A stretch of DNA of 64,000 nucleotides from Sphingobacterium litopenaei (GTDB taxonomy: Bacteria; Bacteroidota; Bacteroidia; Sphingobacteriales; Sphingobacteriaceae): positions 1 through 64,000 of the forward strand of contig NZ_JACOIJ010000011.1 in the NCBI RefSeq assembly GCF_014692495.1, read 5' to 3'. Below, piece after piece: positions 1 through 9,461 of this stretch. Below the pieces are notes generated by a model. It did no database searches and was not told where the DNA came from. It saw only the letters and a list, made by a program, of their open reading frames with translations. How positions within the stretch are numbered: position 1 is the first letter of the stretch; each line of letters begins with the position of its first letter. The translations under genes and the position numbers were made by a program.

Positions 1-1
1 T

Positions 2-250
2 AGAAAAAATATGAAGGGATTAAATCTTTCTCAGACAGATAAAATTATGCTACGAAAACGAGCTATAATTGAATGTGTAAATGATGAATTAAAGAATATA
101 TGCAAACTACAACACACTAGACACAGGTCTGTAAATAACTTCTTATTGAATATTTTGGGAGCTTTAGCTGCCTATGCTTTCTTCCCTAAAAAACCTTCTC
201 TAAATATTCAGTTTCAACAGCAAGAAAAGCAATTATTCCTTGCTGCTTAA
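2..250 (+). CDS. IS982-family transposase, C-terminal fragment (cut by window edge)
   Basis: The frame is open from the left edge, so this is the last 82 codons of a longer gene; the ATG at 11 is internal. The C-terminal signature is typical of IS982 DDE transposases: a segment around IIECVNDELKNICKLQHTRHRS, then a hydrophobic stretch (NILGALAAYAFFPKKPSL). Intact family members are roughly 290 residues. The sequence just after the stop (GAACTCACGTT, 254-264) looks like the family's terminal region, but the inverted-repeat end cannot be fixed without the left end. Whether the copy is intact upstream is unknown. The family call is by recognition. Confidence 0.85.
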   Translation, partial: RKNMKGLNLSQTDKIMLRKRAIIECVNDELKNICKLQHTRHRSVNNFLLNILGALAAYAFFPKKPSLNIQFQQQEKQLFLAA

Positions 251-454
251 ACCGAACTCACGTTAAAATAAAAGCGTTCAGGAGTCAGTTTAGAGGGGTT
301 GGTGATATTAATTTTTTCCTATTCAGATTGACTAAATTATTTGCTTAGTCCACAACTTTTGTACATGATCCTAAATCGAACCCTGCGGGTTCTCATCCCT
401 TGGGTCTGCTAATTAGAAAATGTTGTGAAATATATTTCTGAGGTGGTGTATAAC
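251..454. other. Non-coding stretch between IS982 end and tRNA-Ser terminator
   Basis: No gene is visible. The first 30 or so bases probably belong to the right end of the insertion sequence. A short inverted repeat, GAACCC-TGC-GGGTTC, lies near 378-392. Read on the minus strand it includes GGGTTCGA, reminiscent of a tRNA T-arm. It may be a relic of tRNA-associated integration, or chance. The remainder is AT-rich with no recognisable signal. Confidence 0.4.
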
Positions 455-484
455 AAAAAAGCTCAATCTTTCGATTAAGCTTTT
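455..484 (-). terminator. Intrinsic terminator after tRNA-Ser(GCT)
   Basis: Read on the minus strand, a hairpin of AAAAGCTTAATC, loop GAAA and GATTGAGCTTTT is followed by more T residues. It lies about 9 bases beyond the 3' end of the tRNA, in the right position and orientation to end its transcript. Confidence 0.8.
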
Positions 485-492
485 CAAAGTCT

Positions 493-582
493 TGGCGGAA
501 GGGGCGGGATTCGAACCCGCGGTACCGTTTCCAGTACGACAGTTTAGCAAACTGTTCCTTTCGGCCTCTCAGGCACCCTTCC
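493..582 (-). tRNA. tRNA-Ser(GCT)
   Basis: Read on the minus strand, a 90-base class II tRNA starts with GGAAGGG and ends with CCCTTCC, discriminator G and an encoded CCA. The anticodon arm ACAGT-TTGCTAA-ACTGT gives anticodon GCT (serine AGC/AGU codons). A long variable arm and the T-loop GGGTTCGAATCCC are present. CCA is encoded here, unlike in the other two tRNAs of this window. A 68-codon ORF lies over this gene on the same strand and is spurious. Confidence 0.97.
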
Positions 583-708
583 GTGTTTCGACATTGCAAA
601 CATAAAGCAAAAAATCGATTCTACAAACTTTAAAGCGAGTTTTTTTAATATTTTTTTGTCGTTTCTTATTAACAATCTGAGAGTCAATAATAATGCTTTT
701 TGGCTTGT

Positions 709-2838
709 TTAATCTTTTCTTTTGTTGATATCGTAATCGATGCGCACATGATAGATACTCATCAACATATTTTTAAATATTGTACTCACATCGCTAATAT
801 CTTTCAGCGTAATATTCGCATTGCTGAACTGTTTCTGCGCTAATTTATGGTCTACAATCTTGTCCACAAGGTTGCTGATGGAATCTTTTGTAGGCTCTTT
901 CAACGATCTTGCGGCTGCTTCTACCGAATCGGCAATCATCAATACCGCTGTTTCTTTGGAAAATGGGATAGGACCAGGGTAGTGGAAAAGTGTTTCATCC
1001 ACCAGCTTATCTGGATTATTCTGAATAAACTCATTGTAGAAATAATCCACACGCGTCGTACCGTGATGTGTCTTTATGAAATCAATAATAACCTCAGGCA
1101 ATTGATGACGCTTGGCAATCTCAATACCTTTAAGCACATGCGAAATAATAATCTGCGCGCTTTGTTCTGACGTCAGTTCTTGATGCGGGTTGGTACCAGT
1201 CTTTTGATTTTCGATAAAATATAGCGGATTGACGATTTTTCCAATATCATGGTATAAAGCGCCCGCGCGAACCAATAGGGAGTTTCCGCCAATTTTGTAA
1301 ATCGCAGCTTCCGCTAAATTGGCTACTTGCAAAGAATGCTGGAATGTTCCAGGAGCTTTTAAAGATAGCTCACGCAGTAATTTGGAGTTGGAATTGGTTA
1401 ATTCCATTAAGGTCAAATCGGACACTATACCAAATAACTTTTCGAAAGCATAAATTAATGGATACGCCAATAAAGTTAAACCTACACTGACAAAAAAAGG
1501 TAAAATATCGCCCCAATAAATGCTGGTGAATGAACCGTTACGCGTCAATACCAAACCAATATGTCCGATGATATAAGTCGCTAAGATCAGTAAACTGGAA
1601 ATAAGGAACTGTTCGCGCTTTACCATAGTCTTGATACTGTAAATCGCCACTAACCCAGACATAAATTGTAAAAACACAAAGTCGTAACTGTTTGGAACAA
1701 ACAATGCCGTAATCAACACCATTAAGAGGTGAATATTTAAGGCAACACGCGTATCAAAAAGAATACGGAAGATGATCGGAACACCACAATACGGAATAAA
1801 ATACAGACTGGACACACGAAGATGCAATGCCCAAGAAAATACCCCAAGCATTCCGATAATTACGATATAGATAATGGCCAATAAACGGTTGTTGTTGTAA
1901 ATGTTTTTTCGGAAGAAAAACAAAAACACCATCAATAAGCTCATCGCTAAACCTACAACTAAGAATTGTCCCAAGGAGACATAAGTCTTATTACCCGAAA
2001 TGCGAGCTTCATCTTCAAAGACTTTACGTAAGGATTCCAATTTTTGATAGGTGTCGTTGTTGACAATTTTATCTTTTTCAGCGATTAATTCACCTTTTTG
2101 AACCATACCACGCGTGGTGGAAATATTACTTAGCGCTGTTTGTTCAATTTTATTCGTTAAAGACTCGTTAAAGATATAATTAACTGTAATGTAGTTTTTC
2201 AGGACTTCTTCCAACCAACGTTTCTTACTGATCGTGGCATCTTTCTCCAATGCATGATGCGCGTATTCTATAGCGGATTCTATCGTAAAACAGTCCGCTG
2301 TATTTTTCTGTGTAGCAAGGTTATTATCAATTAAAGTAAAGTTATAGTTTGCTTCAGTTTCACTCACTTTTTCAGAATCCTCACCTTTATTTTGGTACCT
2401 GTTATTTAGCGAAAGAATACCGCGAGTGTACACGTAAGACAGGATATCTACACCTTTTTGCTTATACTTTTGAATATCCAAAGAAGGAACGGTATCCATT
2501 TGGCTGCTTTGCCATTTTTCGGCGATATCCGTCGTAAAAAGATCGATTTGTTCTTTGCTAACGGAAGATTGCAGATTATATACGGGCTGTACCGTCTTCA
2601 AAATATGCTGACGGTCACGGTCCAGCTCTTCTTTAGTTTTGTTGATAGCAAAATTGTAAGGAGAAACTAGATTCTCATGATTCCAGGCTTTTCCTTTTTG
2701 GAATTCATACTCAAATCGAGGTTGTTTGGGAAGAAACAGACAAATTAAAAATACGGTAAGTACAAGCATCCCATATTTCAGCACAGGGGAATCGTTCTTC
2801 CATTTATTATCTATATAGTTGATCTTAAGTTTTGCCAC
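709..2838 (-). CDS. 7TM-HD family phosphohydrolase (PgpH/YqfF-like)
   Basis: A 709-residue membrane protein with the architecture of 7TMR-HD proteins. It has one N-terminal membrane anchor (about residues 20-40), a large extracytoplasmic 7TMR-HDED region (to about 290), a block of seven membrane spans (about 290-480) and a cytoplasmic HD domain. The metal-binding signature HDIGK has H530 and D531. Characterised Firmicutes homologues (PgpH) hydrolyse the second messenger c-di-AMP; the same role here is inferred from the family. It is transcribed divergently from rpe with a TAnnTTTG box upstream. The start codon gives the usual short cytoplasmic leader. Length is normal for the family. Confidence 0.9.
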   Translation of the reverse strand: MAKLKINYIDNKWKNDSPVLKYGMLVLTVFLICLFLPKQPRFEYEFQKGKAWNHENLVSPYNFAINKTKEELDRDRQHILKTVQPVYNLQSSVSKEQIDLFTTDIAEKWQSSQMDTVPSLDIQKYKQKGVDILSYVYTRGILSLNNRYQNKGEDSEKVSETEANYNFTLIDNNLATQKNTADCFTIESAIEYAHHALEKDATISKKRWLEEVLKNYITVNYIFNESLTNKIEQTALSNISTTRGMVQKGELIAEKDKIVNNDTYQKLESLRKVFEDEARISGNKTYVSLGQFLVVGLAMSLLMVFLFFFRKNIYNNNRLLAIIYIVIIGMLGVFSWALHLRVSSLYFIPYCGVPIIFRILFDTRVALNIHLLMVLITALFVPNSYDFVFLQFMSGLVAIYSIKTMVKREQFLISSLLILATYIIGHIGLVLTRNGSFTSIYWGDILPFFVSVGLTLLAYPLIYAFEKLFGIVSDLTLMELTNSNSKLLRELSLKAPGTFQHSLQVANLAEAAIYKIGGNSLLVRAGALYHDIGKIVNPLYFIENQKTGTNPHQELTSEQSAQIIISHVLKGIEIAKRHQLPEVIIDFIKTHHGTTRVDYFYNEFIQNNPDKLVDETLFHYPGPIPFSKETAVLMIADSVEAAARSLKEPTKDSISNLVDKIVDHKLAQKQFSNANITLKDISDVSTIFKNMLMSIYHVRIDYDINKRKD

Positions 2839-2874
2839 GCACTATAAAAATTGAGTAGTATACAATGATATAAA

Positions 2875-2882
2875 CAAAAGTA
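2875..2882 (-). promoter_or_regulatory. Bacteroidota -7 box for the HD-phosphohydrolase gene
   Basis: On the minus strand this reads TACTTTTG, a match to TAnnTTTG, about 37 bases before the start codon. No good TTTG -33 element is seen at the usual distance. Confidence 0.5.
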
Positions 2883-2947
2883 ATTAATTCTGTCCTTAAT
2901 CTTGTAGTCTCGCAGATTATTAAGGAAATGTCAATAAGTAGATTTTG

Positions 2948-2979
2948 TTTGATAACGGAAAATTTTCGAAGTATCTTTG
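2948..2979 (+). promoter_or_regulatory. Bacteroidota-type promoter of rpe
   Basis: TTTG (2948-2951), a 20-base spacer, then TATCTTTG (2972-2979) match the phylum's primary-sigma promoter consensus. The predicted start of transcription leaves a leader of about 20 bases before the ATG at 3005. Confidence 0.75.
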
Positions 2980-3004
2980 TGCAAAATTTTAATAAAAGAT
3001 ATTC

Positions 3005-3685
3005 ATGTCAAATAATAAACATTTAATTGCTCCTTCGGTTTTAGCGGCAGACTTCGGGAATTTAGCGAGAGATGTTCAGATGGTTAATGCGAGTGAAGCA
3101 GACTGGTTTCACATCGATATTATGGACGGTGTTTTTGTTCCAAATATTTCTTTTGGCTTTCCGGTGATGAGCGCTATTGCGAAACACGCACAAAAACCTT
3201 TGGATGTGCACCTGATGATTGTAGATCCAGATCGTTACTTGAAAACGTGTAAAGATAATGGTGCTGAAGTGATTACGGTTCATTATGAGGCATGTACACA
3301 TTTGCACCGCACGCTAGCGGCAATCAAAGAATTAGGTTGTAAAGCAGGGGTAGCATTGAACCCGCATACACCAGTTCAATTATTGAAAGATGTGATCCAA
3401 GATATTGACTTGGTATGTATCATGTCTGTAAACCCTGGTTTCGGCGGTCAAAAATTCATTTCACATACCTACACTAAAATCAAAGAATTGCGTGCACTTG
3501 CTTCAGGTGTTAATGATGATTTATTGATTGAAATTGATGGTGGAGTGACTACAGCAAATGCTGCTCAATTATTAGAAGCTGGAGCCGATGTATTGGTGGC
3601 TGGTTCTTTTGTATTTACTGCCGAAGATCCTATAGCAACTATAGCATCCTTGAAAGCGGTGGATATAACATTAAAACAAGCATAA
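3005..3685 (+). CDS. rpe: Ribulose-phosphate 3-epimerase
   Basis: Interconverts D-ribulose 5-phosphate and D-xylulose 5-phosphate in the cytoplasmic pentose phosphate pathway. The 226-residue length is standard for this TIM-barrel enzyme. Visible motifs are the N-terminal APSVLAADFGNL, the metal/catalytic segment HIDIMDGVFVPN, DVHLMI, SVNPGFGGQKF and the second catalytic aspartate in EIDGGVT. The C-terminal phosphate-binding AGSFVF segment is present. It has its own promoter and terminator, so it is probably monocistronic. Confidence 0.97.
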   Translation: MSNNKHLIAPSVLAADFGNLARDVQMVNASEADWFHIDIMDGVFVPNISFGFPVMSAIAKHAQKPLDVHLMIVDPDRYLKTCKDNGAEVITVHYEACTHLHRTLAAIKELGCKAGVALNPHTPVQLLKDVIQDIDLVCIMSVNPGFGGQKFISHTYTKIKELRALASGVNDDLLIEIDGGVTTANAAQLLEAGADVLVAGSFVFTAEDPIATIASLKAVDITLKQA

Positions 3686-3692
3686 ACGAAAT

Positions 3693-3731
3693 AAAGGCGG
3701 CAAATCGAAGGAAATGCCGCCTTTGTTTTTT
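3693..3731 (+). terminator. Terminator of rpe
   Basis: Stem AAAGGCGGCA / TGCCGCCTTT followed by a T-run starts 7 bases after the rpe stop codon. Confidence 0.9.
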
Positions 3732-3800
3732 AAAGGAATTAAATCGTCAAATTCTAATTTGTTTAGAATAATTCCAAATTAAGTTTGCCGTATTGACGAC

Positions 3801-3832
3801 TTGTTATTAGCTGTTGATTTTTAGTATTTTTG
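3801..3832 (+). promoter_or_regulatory. Putative promoter of acnB with a long leader
   Basis: TTG (3801-3803), a 21-base spacer and TATTTTTG (3825-3832) match the phylum consensus. If used, it makes a 5' leader of about 175 bases before acnB. That leader contains an inverted repeat (AGTTTGA ... TCAAACT) close to the gene. A weaker TTATTTTG lies nearer the start codon, so the true start site is uncertain. Confidence 0.55.
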
Positions 3833-4014
3833 TGCGCGAATTGACTTGCTGATAAATAATAAAACGTACAGCAAACGAGGGAAGTAAGGGGCTAGAAAAT
3901 GCTGGATAGTGGGTAATCGTTATTCAATTTTTGTTTTAGCTTATTTTGTAACACATCAGGTAGTTTGAGGAATTTGACTTTTCAAACTGCTTTAAATTTT
4001 AGAAGACTAAATAT

Positions 4015-6777
4015 ATGAGTATTTACAACGGTTACGTACAAGAGGTTGTAGAACGAAAAGGTCAAGGATTACATCCTAAACCAATTGACGGAGCAGAACT
4101 TTTGAGCGAAGTTATTGCCCAAATCAAAGACACAAACAATGAACACAGAGAAGAGTCTCTACGTTTGTTCATTTACAACACATTGCCTGGTACTACTCCT
4201 GCGGCAGCTGTGAAAGCTCAATTCTTAAAAGAAATTATTTTAGGTCAAGAAGTAGTTGCGGAGATCACACCAACTTTCGCATTTGAGTTATTGTCTCATA
4301 TGAAAGGTGGTCCTTCCATCAAAGTATTATTAGACATCGCATTAGGTGCTGATGAGGCTGTTGCAAAACAAGCTGCTGAAGTATTGAAAACACAAGTTTT
4401 CTTGTACGATGCCGATACTAATCGTTTGAAAGTTGCTTACGAAACGGGTAATGCTATCGCAAAAGATATCTTAGAGAGCTATGCGAAAGCAGAATTCTTT
4501 ACCAAATTACCTGAAGTTCCAGAAGAAATTAAAGTAGTTACTTACATTGCTGCTGAAGGTGATATCTCTACGGATTTATTGTCTCCAGGTAACCAAGCGC
4601 ACTCTCGTTCTGACCGTGAATTGCATGGTAAATGTATGATTACTCCTGCTGCACAAGAGGAAATCAAGGCATTACAAGCTTTACATCCTGATGCTAGCGT
4701 GATGTTGATCGCTGAAAAAGGTACTATGGGTGTAGGTTCTTCACGTATGTCGGGTGTAAATAACGTAGCACTTTGGACAGGTAAACAAGCTTCTCCATAC
4801 ATTCCTTTCGTCAATATCGCACCTATCGTAGCGGGTACAAATGGTATTTCACCTATTTTCTTAACTACAGTTGATGTAACGGGTGGTATCGGTATCGACT
4901 TACAAAACTGGGTGAAGAAAACTGACGAAAACGGTAACGTAGTTCGTGATGAAAACGGTGATGTAATTTTAGAACAAGCTTACTCTGTAGCTACAGGTAC
5001 AGTATTGACTATTAATACAAAAACTAAAAAATTATACAACGGTGATGTTGAATTAAAAGATATTTCTAAATCATTCACACCACAAAAATTAGAGTTTATC
5101 AAAGCAGGTGGTTCTTACGCTATCGTATTTGGTAAAAAAATCCAAACTTTCGCTGCTCAAACTTTAGGTATTGAAGCTCCTCAAGTATTTGCGCCAGCAA
5201 AAGAAATCACTAAAGAAGGTGTAGGCTTAACTGCTGTGGAGAAAATTTTCAACAAAAATGCAGTAGGTGTTGCTCCAGGTAAAACATTACACGCTGGTTC
5301 TGACGTTCGTGTGAAAGTGAACATTGTAGGTTCGCAAGATACTACAGGTTTAATGACAGCACAAGAGTTAGAAGCGATGGCTGCTACAGTTATTGCGCCT
5401 AGCGTAGACGGTGCTTACCAATCAGGTTGTCACACAGCATCAGTATGGGATAAAAAAGCGCAAGCTAATATTCCTAAATTGATGAAATTCATGAATGAAT
5501 TTGGTGTAATCACAGCGCGTGACCCTAAAGGTGAATATCACTCTATGACTGACGTTATTCACAAAGTATTGAATGATATTACAGTGGACGAATGGGCTAT
5601 CATCATCGGTGGTGACTCGCACACGCGTATGTCTAAAGGTGTAGCATTCGGTGCTGACTCTGGTACTGTAGCTTTAGCTTTAGCGACTGGTGAAGCTTCT
5701 ATGCCAATTCCTGAGTCTGTGAAAGTGACTTTCAAAGGTCAAATGAAAGAGCACATGGACTTCCGTGACGTGGTGCATGCTACACAATTACAAATGTTGC
5801 AACAATTCGATGGTGAGAATGTATTCCAAGGTCGTATCATCGAGGTTCATATCGGTACTTTATTAGCGGATCAAGCGTTCACATTTACAGACTGGACTGC
5901 AGAAATGAAAGCGAAAGCTTCTATCTGTATTTCTCAAGATGAGACTTTAATCCAATCGTTAGAAATTGCTAAGTCACGTATCCAAATCATGATTGATAAA
6001 GGTATGGACAACAAAAACCAAGTATTACAAGGTTTAATTGACAAAGCAAACAAACGTATCGCAGAAATCCGTTCTGGTGAGAAACCAGCTTTACAACCTG
6101 ATGCTAATGCTTCTTATTATGCTGAGGTGGTAGTGGATTTGGACATTATCGATGAGCCAATGATCGCTGACCCAGATGTAAACAATGCTGATGTTTCTAA
6201 ACGTTATACACACGACGTAATTCGTGGATTATCATACTACGGAGCTGATAAAAAAGTAGATTTAGGTTTCGTTGGTTCTTGTATGGTACACAAAGATGAC
6301 TTAAAAATCGTTTCTCAAATTCTTAAGAATGTAGAAGCGGAAAAAGGTTATGTATCATTCAATGCACCGTTAGTAGTTGCTGCGCCAACTTACAATATCA
6401 TTGATGAGTTGAAAGCGGAAGGTGACTGGGAATTCTTACAAAAATACTCTGGTTTCGAATTCAACGATGCATTGCCAAAAACTGCAGCCCGTACAGAATA
6501 CGAAAACATTATGTACTTAGAGCGTCCTGGTTGTAACTTATGTATGGGTAACCAAGAGAAAGCGGCTAAAGGTGATACCGTATTAGCTACTTCGACTCGT
6601 CTTTTCCAAGGCCGTGTAGTAGAAGATAGAGATGGTAAAAAAGGTGAATCTTTATTAGCTTCTACTCCAGTAGTTGTATTATCAGCTATCTTAGGTCGTA
6701 TCCCTACTGTAGAAGAGTACAAATCAGCTGTGAAAGGTATCAACTTAACGAAGTTCGCCCCAATCCCGACTAAATAG
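4015..6777 (+). CDS. acnB: Aconitate hydratase B (bifunctional, 2-methylisocitrate dehydratase activity in family)
   Basis: Converts citrate to isocitrate in the TCA cycle; AcnB enzymes also act on 2-methylisocitrate. The 920-residue length and the N-terminal HEAT-like region (about 1-160), absent from AcnA-type enzymes, identify the AcnB family. The likely 4Fe-4S ligands are C756 (in GSCMVH) and C840 and C843 (in CNLCMGNQ). The Ser/Arg-rich substrate segment GVGSSRMSG lies near residue 240, as expected for AcnB's permuted domain order. The next gene is a second, unrelated-length aconitase. Strong optimised codon use and a solid terminator suggest high expression. Confidence 0.97.
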   Translation: MSIYNGYVQEVVERKGQGLHPKPIDGAELLSEVIAQIKDTNNEHREESLRLFIYNTLPGTTPAAAVKAQFLKEIILGQEVVAEITPTFAFELLSHMKGGPSIKVLLDIALGADEAVAKQAAEVLKTQVFLYDADTNRLKVAYETGNAIAKDILESYAKAEFFTKLPEVPEEIKVVTYIAAEGDISTDLLSPGNQAHSRSDRELHGKCMITPAAQEEIKALQALHPDASVMLIAEKGTMGVGSSRMSGVNNVALWTGKQASPYIPFVNIAPIVAGTNGISPIFLTTVDVTGGIGIDLQNWVKKTDENGNVVRDENGDVILEQAYSVATGTVLTINTKTKKLYNGDVELKDISKSFTPQKLEFIKAGGSYAIVFGKKIQTFAAQTLGIEAPQVFAPAKEITKEGVGLTAVEKIFNKNAVGVAPGKTLHAGSDVRVKVNIVGSQDTTGLMTAQELEAMAATVIAPSVDGAYQSGCHTASVWDKKAQANIPKLMKFMNEFGVITARDPKGEYHSMTDVIHKVLNDITVDEWAIIIGGDSHTRMSKGVAFGADSGTVALALATGEASMPIPESVKVTFKGQMKEHMDFRDVVHATQLQMLQQFDGENVFQGRIIEVHIGTLLADQAFTFTDWTAEMKAKASICISQDETLIQSLEIAKSRIQIMIDKGMDNKNQVLQGLIDKANKRIAEIRSGEKPALQPDANASYYAEVVVDLDIIDEPMIADPDVNNADVSKRYTHDVIRGLSYYGADKKVDLGFVGSCMVHKDDLKIVSQILKNVEAEKGYVSFNAPLVVAAPTYNIIDELKAEGDWEFLQKYSGFEFNDALPKTAARTEYENIMYLERPGCNLCMGNQEKAAKGDTVLATSTRLFQGRVVEDRDGKKGESLLASTPVVVLSAILGRIPTVEEYKSAVKGINLTKFAPIPTK

Positions 6778-6801
6778 TTCGTTCTTAGAAATTTACTATA
6801 T

Positions 6802-6838
6802 AAAGCGAGGTTTCCCGATAGGCGAACCTCGCTTTTTT
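6802..6838 (+). terminator. Terminator of acnB
   Basis: Stem AAAGCGAGGTT / AACCTCGCTTT with a following T-run lies 24 bases after the acnB stop. Beyond it, to 7067, is AT-rich intergenic DNA with a short TA repeat (near 6858-6871). Confidence 0.9.
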
Positions 6839-7067
6839 GTTGTGTACACTTAAGAGTATATATATATATATTTATTCCTTTAATTGGTAATTTCTAATTA
6901 TAATTCCCTTATCAGGAACTTTGTCTCCTTTTGTTTGTTAAAGAATAAATAACCTAATTTAATTAGAATTATTTTAAATTCAGTAAATGACAATTTCTAA
7001 ACTAAACTTATTAAAAAATAATAGTAAATTGTCTTGTCAATTTTAGAATTAAATTATAATAAGAGAT

Positions 7068-9335
7068 ATGGCTTTTGATATAGACATGATCAAAAAAGTT
7101 TATTCTCAATACGATGAGCGCATTGCTGCTGCTCGTCAAGTTGTGAATAAACCCTTGACACTTTCAGAGAAAATTTTGTACGCACACCTTTGGGATGGTA
7201 GTGCTACTGAGGCGTACGAGCGCGGAAAATCTTATGTGGATTTCGCTCCAGACCGTGTGGCGATGCAAGATGCAACAGCGCAAATGGCACTATTGCAATT
7301 TATGCAAGCTGGACGCGCTAAAGTTGCTGTTCCTTCAACGGTACACTGTGATCACTTAATCCAAGCGAAAGAAGGTGCGGAAAAGGATTTGACTCGTGCT
7401 AAGAACGAAAGTTCCGAAGTATTTAATTTCTTGAGTTCTGTTTCCAACAAATATGGTATCGGTTTCTGGAAACCAGGTGCTGGTATTATTCACCAAGTAG
7501 TATTGGAAAACTACGCTTTCCCAGGTGGTATGATGATCGGTACGGATTCACACACGGTGAATGCTGGCGGTCTAGGTATGGTGGCAATCGGTGTTGGTGG
7601 TGCTGATGCTTGTGACGTGATGGCGGGTTTACCGTGGGAACTTAAATTTCCAAAATTAATCGGTGTTAAATTAACTGGTAAATTATCGGGATGGGCAGCA
7701 CCAAAAGATGTAATTTTGAAAGTAGCGGGTATCTTAACTGTAAAAGGTGGTACTGGTGCTATCGTAGAATATTTTGGTGAGGGTGCTGAATCTTTGTCTT
7801 GTACAGGTAAAGGTACTATCTGTAATATGGGTGCAGAGATTGGTGCTACGACATCTACTTTCGGATATGACGAATCGATGGAACGTTATTTACGTGCTAC
7901 AGGTCGTGCCGAAGTTGCGGATGCAGCAAATGCTATCAAACAACATTTGACAGCTGACCCTGAAGTTTATGCGGATCCAGAACAATATTTCGATCAAATT
8001 ATTGAAATCAATTTATCGGAGTTAGAGCCATCATTGAATGGTCCTTTTACACCAGATTTATATACTCCAGTGTCACGCATGCGTGAAGAGGCACAAAAGA
8101 ACGGTTGGCCTTTGAAAGTAGAATGGGGCTTAATCGGTTCTTGTACGAACTCTTCTTACGAGGATTTGACACGTGCGGCTTCAATCGCAAAACAAGCTAT
8201 TGACAAAGGTTTGGTAACAAAAGCAGAATTTGGTATCAATCCAGGTTCGGAGCAAGTACGTTACACAGCAGATCGTGATGGTTTATTGAAAACCTTCGAA
8301 GATTTGAATGCGACAATCTTTACAAATGCATGTGGACCATGTATTGGTATGTGGGATCGTGCAGGAGCGGAGAAACAAGAGAAAAACACTATTGTACACT
8401 CATTCAACCGTAACTTTGCGAAGCGTGCCGATGGTAACCCAAATACTTATGCATTCGTAACTTCACCAGAAATGGTAGCAGCTATTGCTATTTCAGGGGA
8501 TTTAGGTTTTAACCCTGTTACGGATACATTGACTAATAGAAATGGTGAGCAAGTGAAATTAGATCCACCTACCGGTGAAGAATTACCAGCATTAGGCTTT
8601 GATGTAGAGGATGCAGGTTACCAAGCGCCAGCGGAAGATGGTTCTTCGGTAGTGGTAGAGGTGTCTCCAACTTCAGACCGTTTGCAATTATTAGCGCCAT
8701 TTGCTGCTTGGGAAGGAACAGACTTAACTGGTTTGAAATTATTAATCAAAACTAAAGGTAAAACAACGACTGACCACATTTCTATGGCAGGTCCTTGGTT
8801 GAAATATCGTGGTCACTTGGATAATATCTCGAACAACTTGTTAATTGGTGCCGTTAACTTCTTCAATGATAAAACAGACAATGTTAAAAATCAATTGACA
8901 GGCGAGTACGGTGCTGTACCAGCTACACAACGTGCATATAAAGCTGCTGGAATTGGTTCTATCATCGTGGGTGATGAAAACTATGGTGAAGGTTCTTCAC
9001 GTGAGCATGCGGCTATGGAGCCTCGTCACCTTGGTGTGCGTGCGGTATTGGTAAAATCTTTTGCACGTATTCACGAAACGAACTTGAAAAAACAAGGTAT
9101 GTTGGCTTTGACATTCTTGAATAAAGATGATTATGATAAAGTGCAAGAAAACGATAACATCGATATTGTGGGCTTGACTACTTTCGCTCCAAATACACCA
9201 TTGACTATAGTGTTGAATCATGAAGACGGCTCAAAAGATGAAATCTTGGCGAACCATACGTATAATGCACAACAAATCGAATGGTTTAAAGCTGGTGGCG
9301 CATTGAATATTATTCGCGCGAACCAAGCGAAATAG
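7068..9335 (+). CDS. Aconitate hydratase, mitochondrial type
   Basis: A second aconitase of 755 residues, the length of the mitochondrial (ACO2) class rather than the roughly 890-residue AcnA class. The 4Fe-4S ligands appear to be C359 ([10 protein letters not shown]), C422 and C425 (NACGPCIG). The catalytic [10 protein letters not shown] loop is near residue 640 and the N-terminal [13 protein letters not shown] motif is conserved. It should catalyse citrate-isocitrate isomerisation in the TCA cycle. Sitting next to acnB it gives two structurally different isoenzymes side by side; a 290-base gap with a terminator means separate transcription. Which one dominates under which condition cannot be read from sequence. 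Confidence 0.95.
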   Translation: MAFDIDMIKKVYSQYDERIAAARQVVNKPLTLSEKILYAHLWDGSATEAYERGKSYVDFAPDRVAMQDATAQMALLQFMQAGRAKVAVPSTVHCDHLIQAKEGAEKDLTRAKNESSEVFNFLSSVSNKYGIGFWKPGAGIIHQVVLENYAFPGGMMIGTDSHTVNAGGLGMVAIGVGGADACDVMAGLPWELKFPKLIGVKLTGKLSGWAAPKDVILKVAGILTVKGGTGAIVEYFGEGAESLSCTGKGTICNMGAEIGATTSTFGYDESMERYLRATGRAEVADAANAIKQHLTADPEVYADPEQYFDQIIEINLSELEPSLNGPFTPDLYTPVSRMREEAQKNGWPLKVEWGLIGSCTNSSYEDLTRAASIAKQAIDKGLVTKAEFGINPGSEQVRYTADRDGLLKTFEDLNATIFTNACGPCIGMWDRAGAEKQEKNTIVHSFNRNFAKRADGNPNTYAFVTSPEMVAAIAISGDLGFNPVTDTLTNRNGEQVKLDPPTGEELPALGFDVEDAGYQAPAEDGSSVVVEVSPTSDRLQLLAPFAAWEGTDLTGLKLLIKTKGKTTTDHISMAGPWLKYRGHLDNISNNLLIGAVNFFNDKTDNVKNQLTGEYGAVPATQRAYKAAGIGSIIVGDENYGEGSSREHAAMEPRHLGVRAVLVKSFARIHETNLKKQGMLALTFLNKDDYDKVQENDNIDIVGLTTFAPNTPLTIVLNHEDGSKDEILANHTYNAQQIEWFKAGGALNIIRANQAK

Positions 9336-9351
9336 TTATTTATAACATCTT

Positions 9352-9397
9352 AAAAAGCAAACCCCGACAGATTTTTTCTGTCGGGGTTTGCTTTTTA
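9352..9397 (+). terminator. Strong terminator after second aconitase
   Basis: A near-perfect stem of about 19 bp (AAAAAGCAAACCCCGACAG and its complement) around a T-rich loop ends in TTTTT. It lies 16 bases after the stop codon. Confidence 0.95.
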
Positions 9398-9461
9398 AGA
9401 AGATTATTATTGTAAATACGGCATTATTTATGAGTAGAGTTAATAGCTAACTATTGCGATT

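Noticed and set aside
393..599. 68-codon minus-strand ORF
   Set aside because: It lies over tRNA-Ser(GCT) and its terminator; the translation follows the tRNA sequence and has no protein family features.
6850..6875. TA dinucleotide run after acnB as a phase-variable repeat
   Set aside because: Very short and located between a terminator and the next gene, with no promoter element bracketing it.
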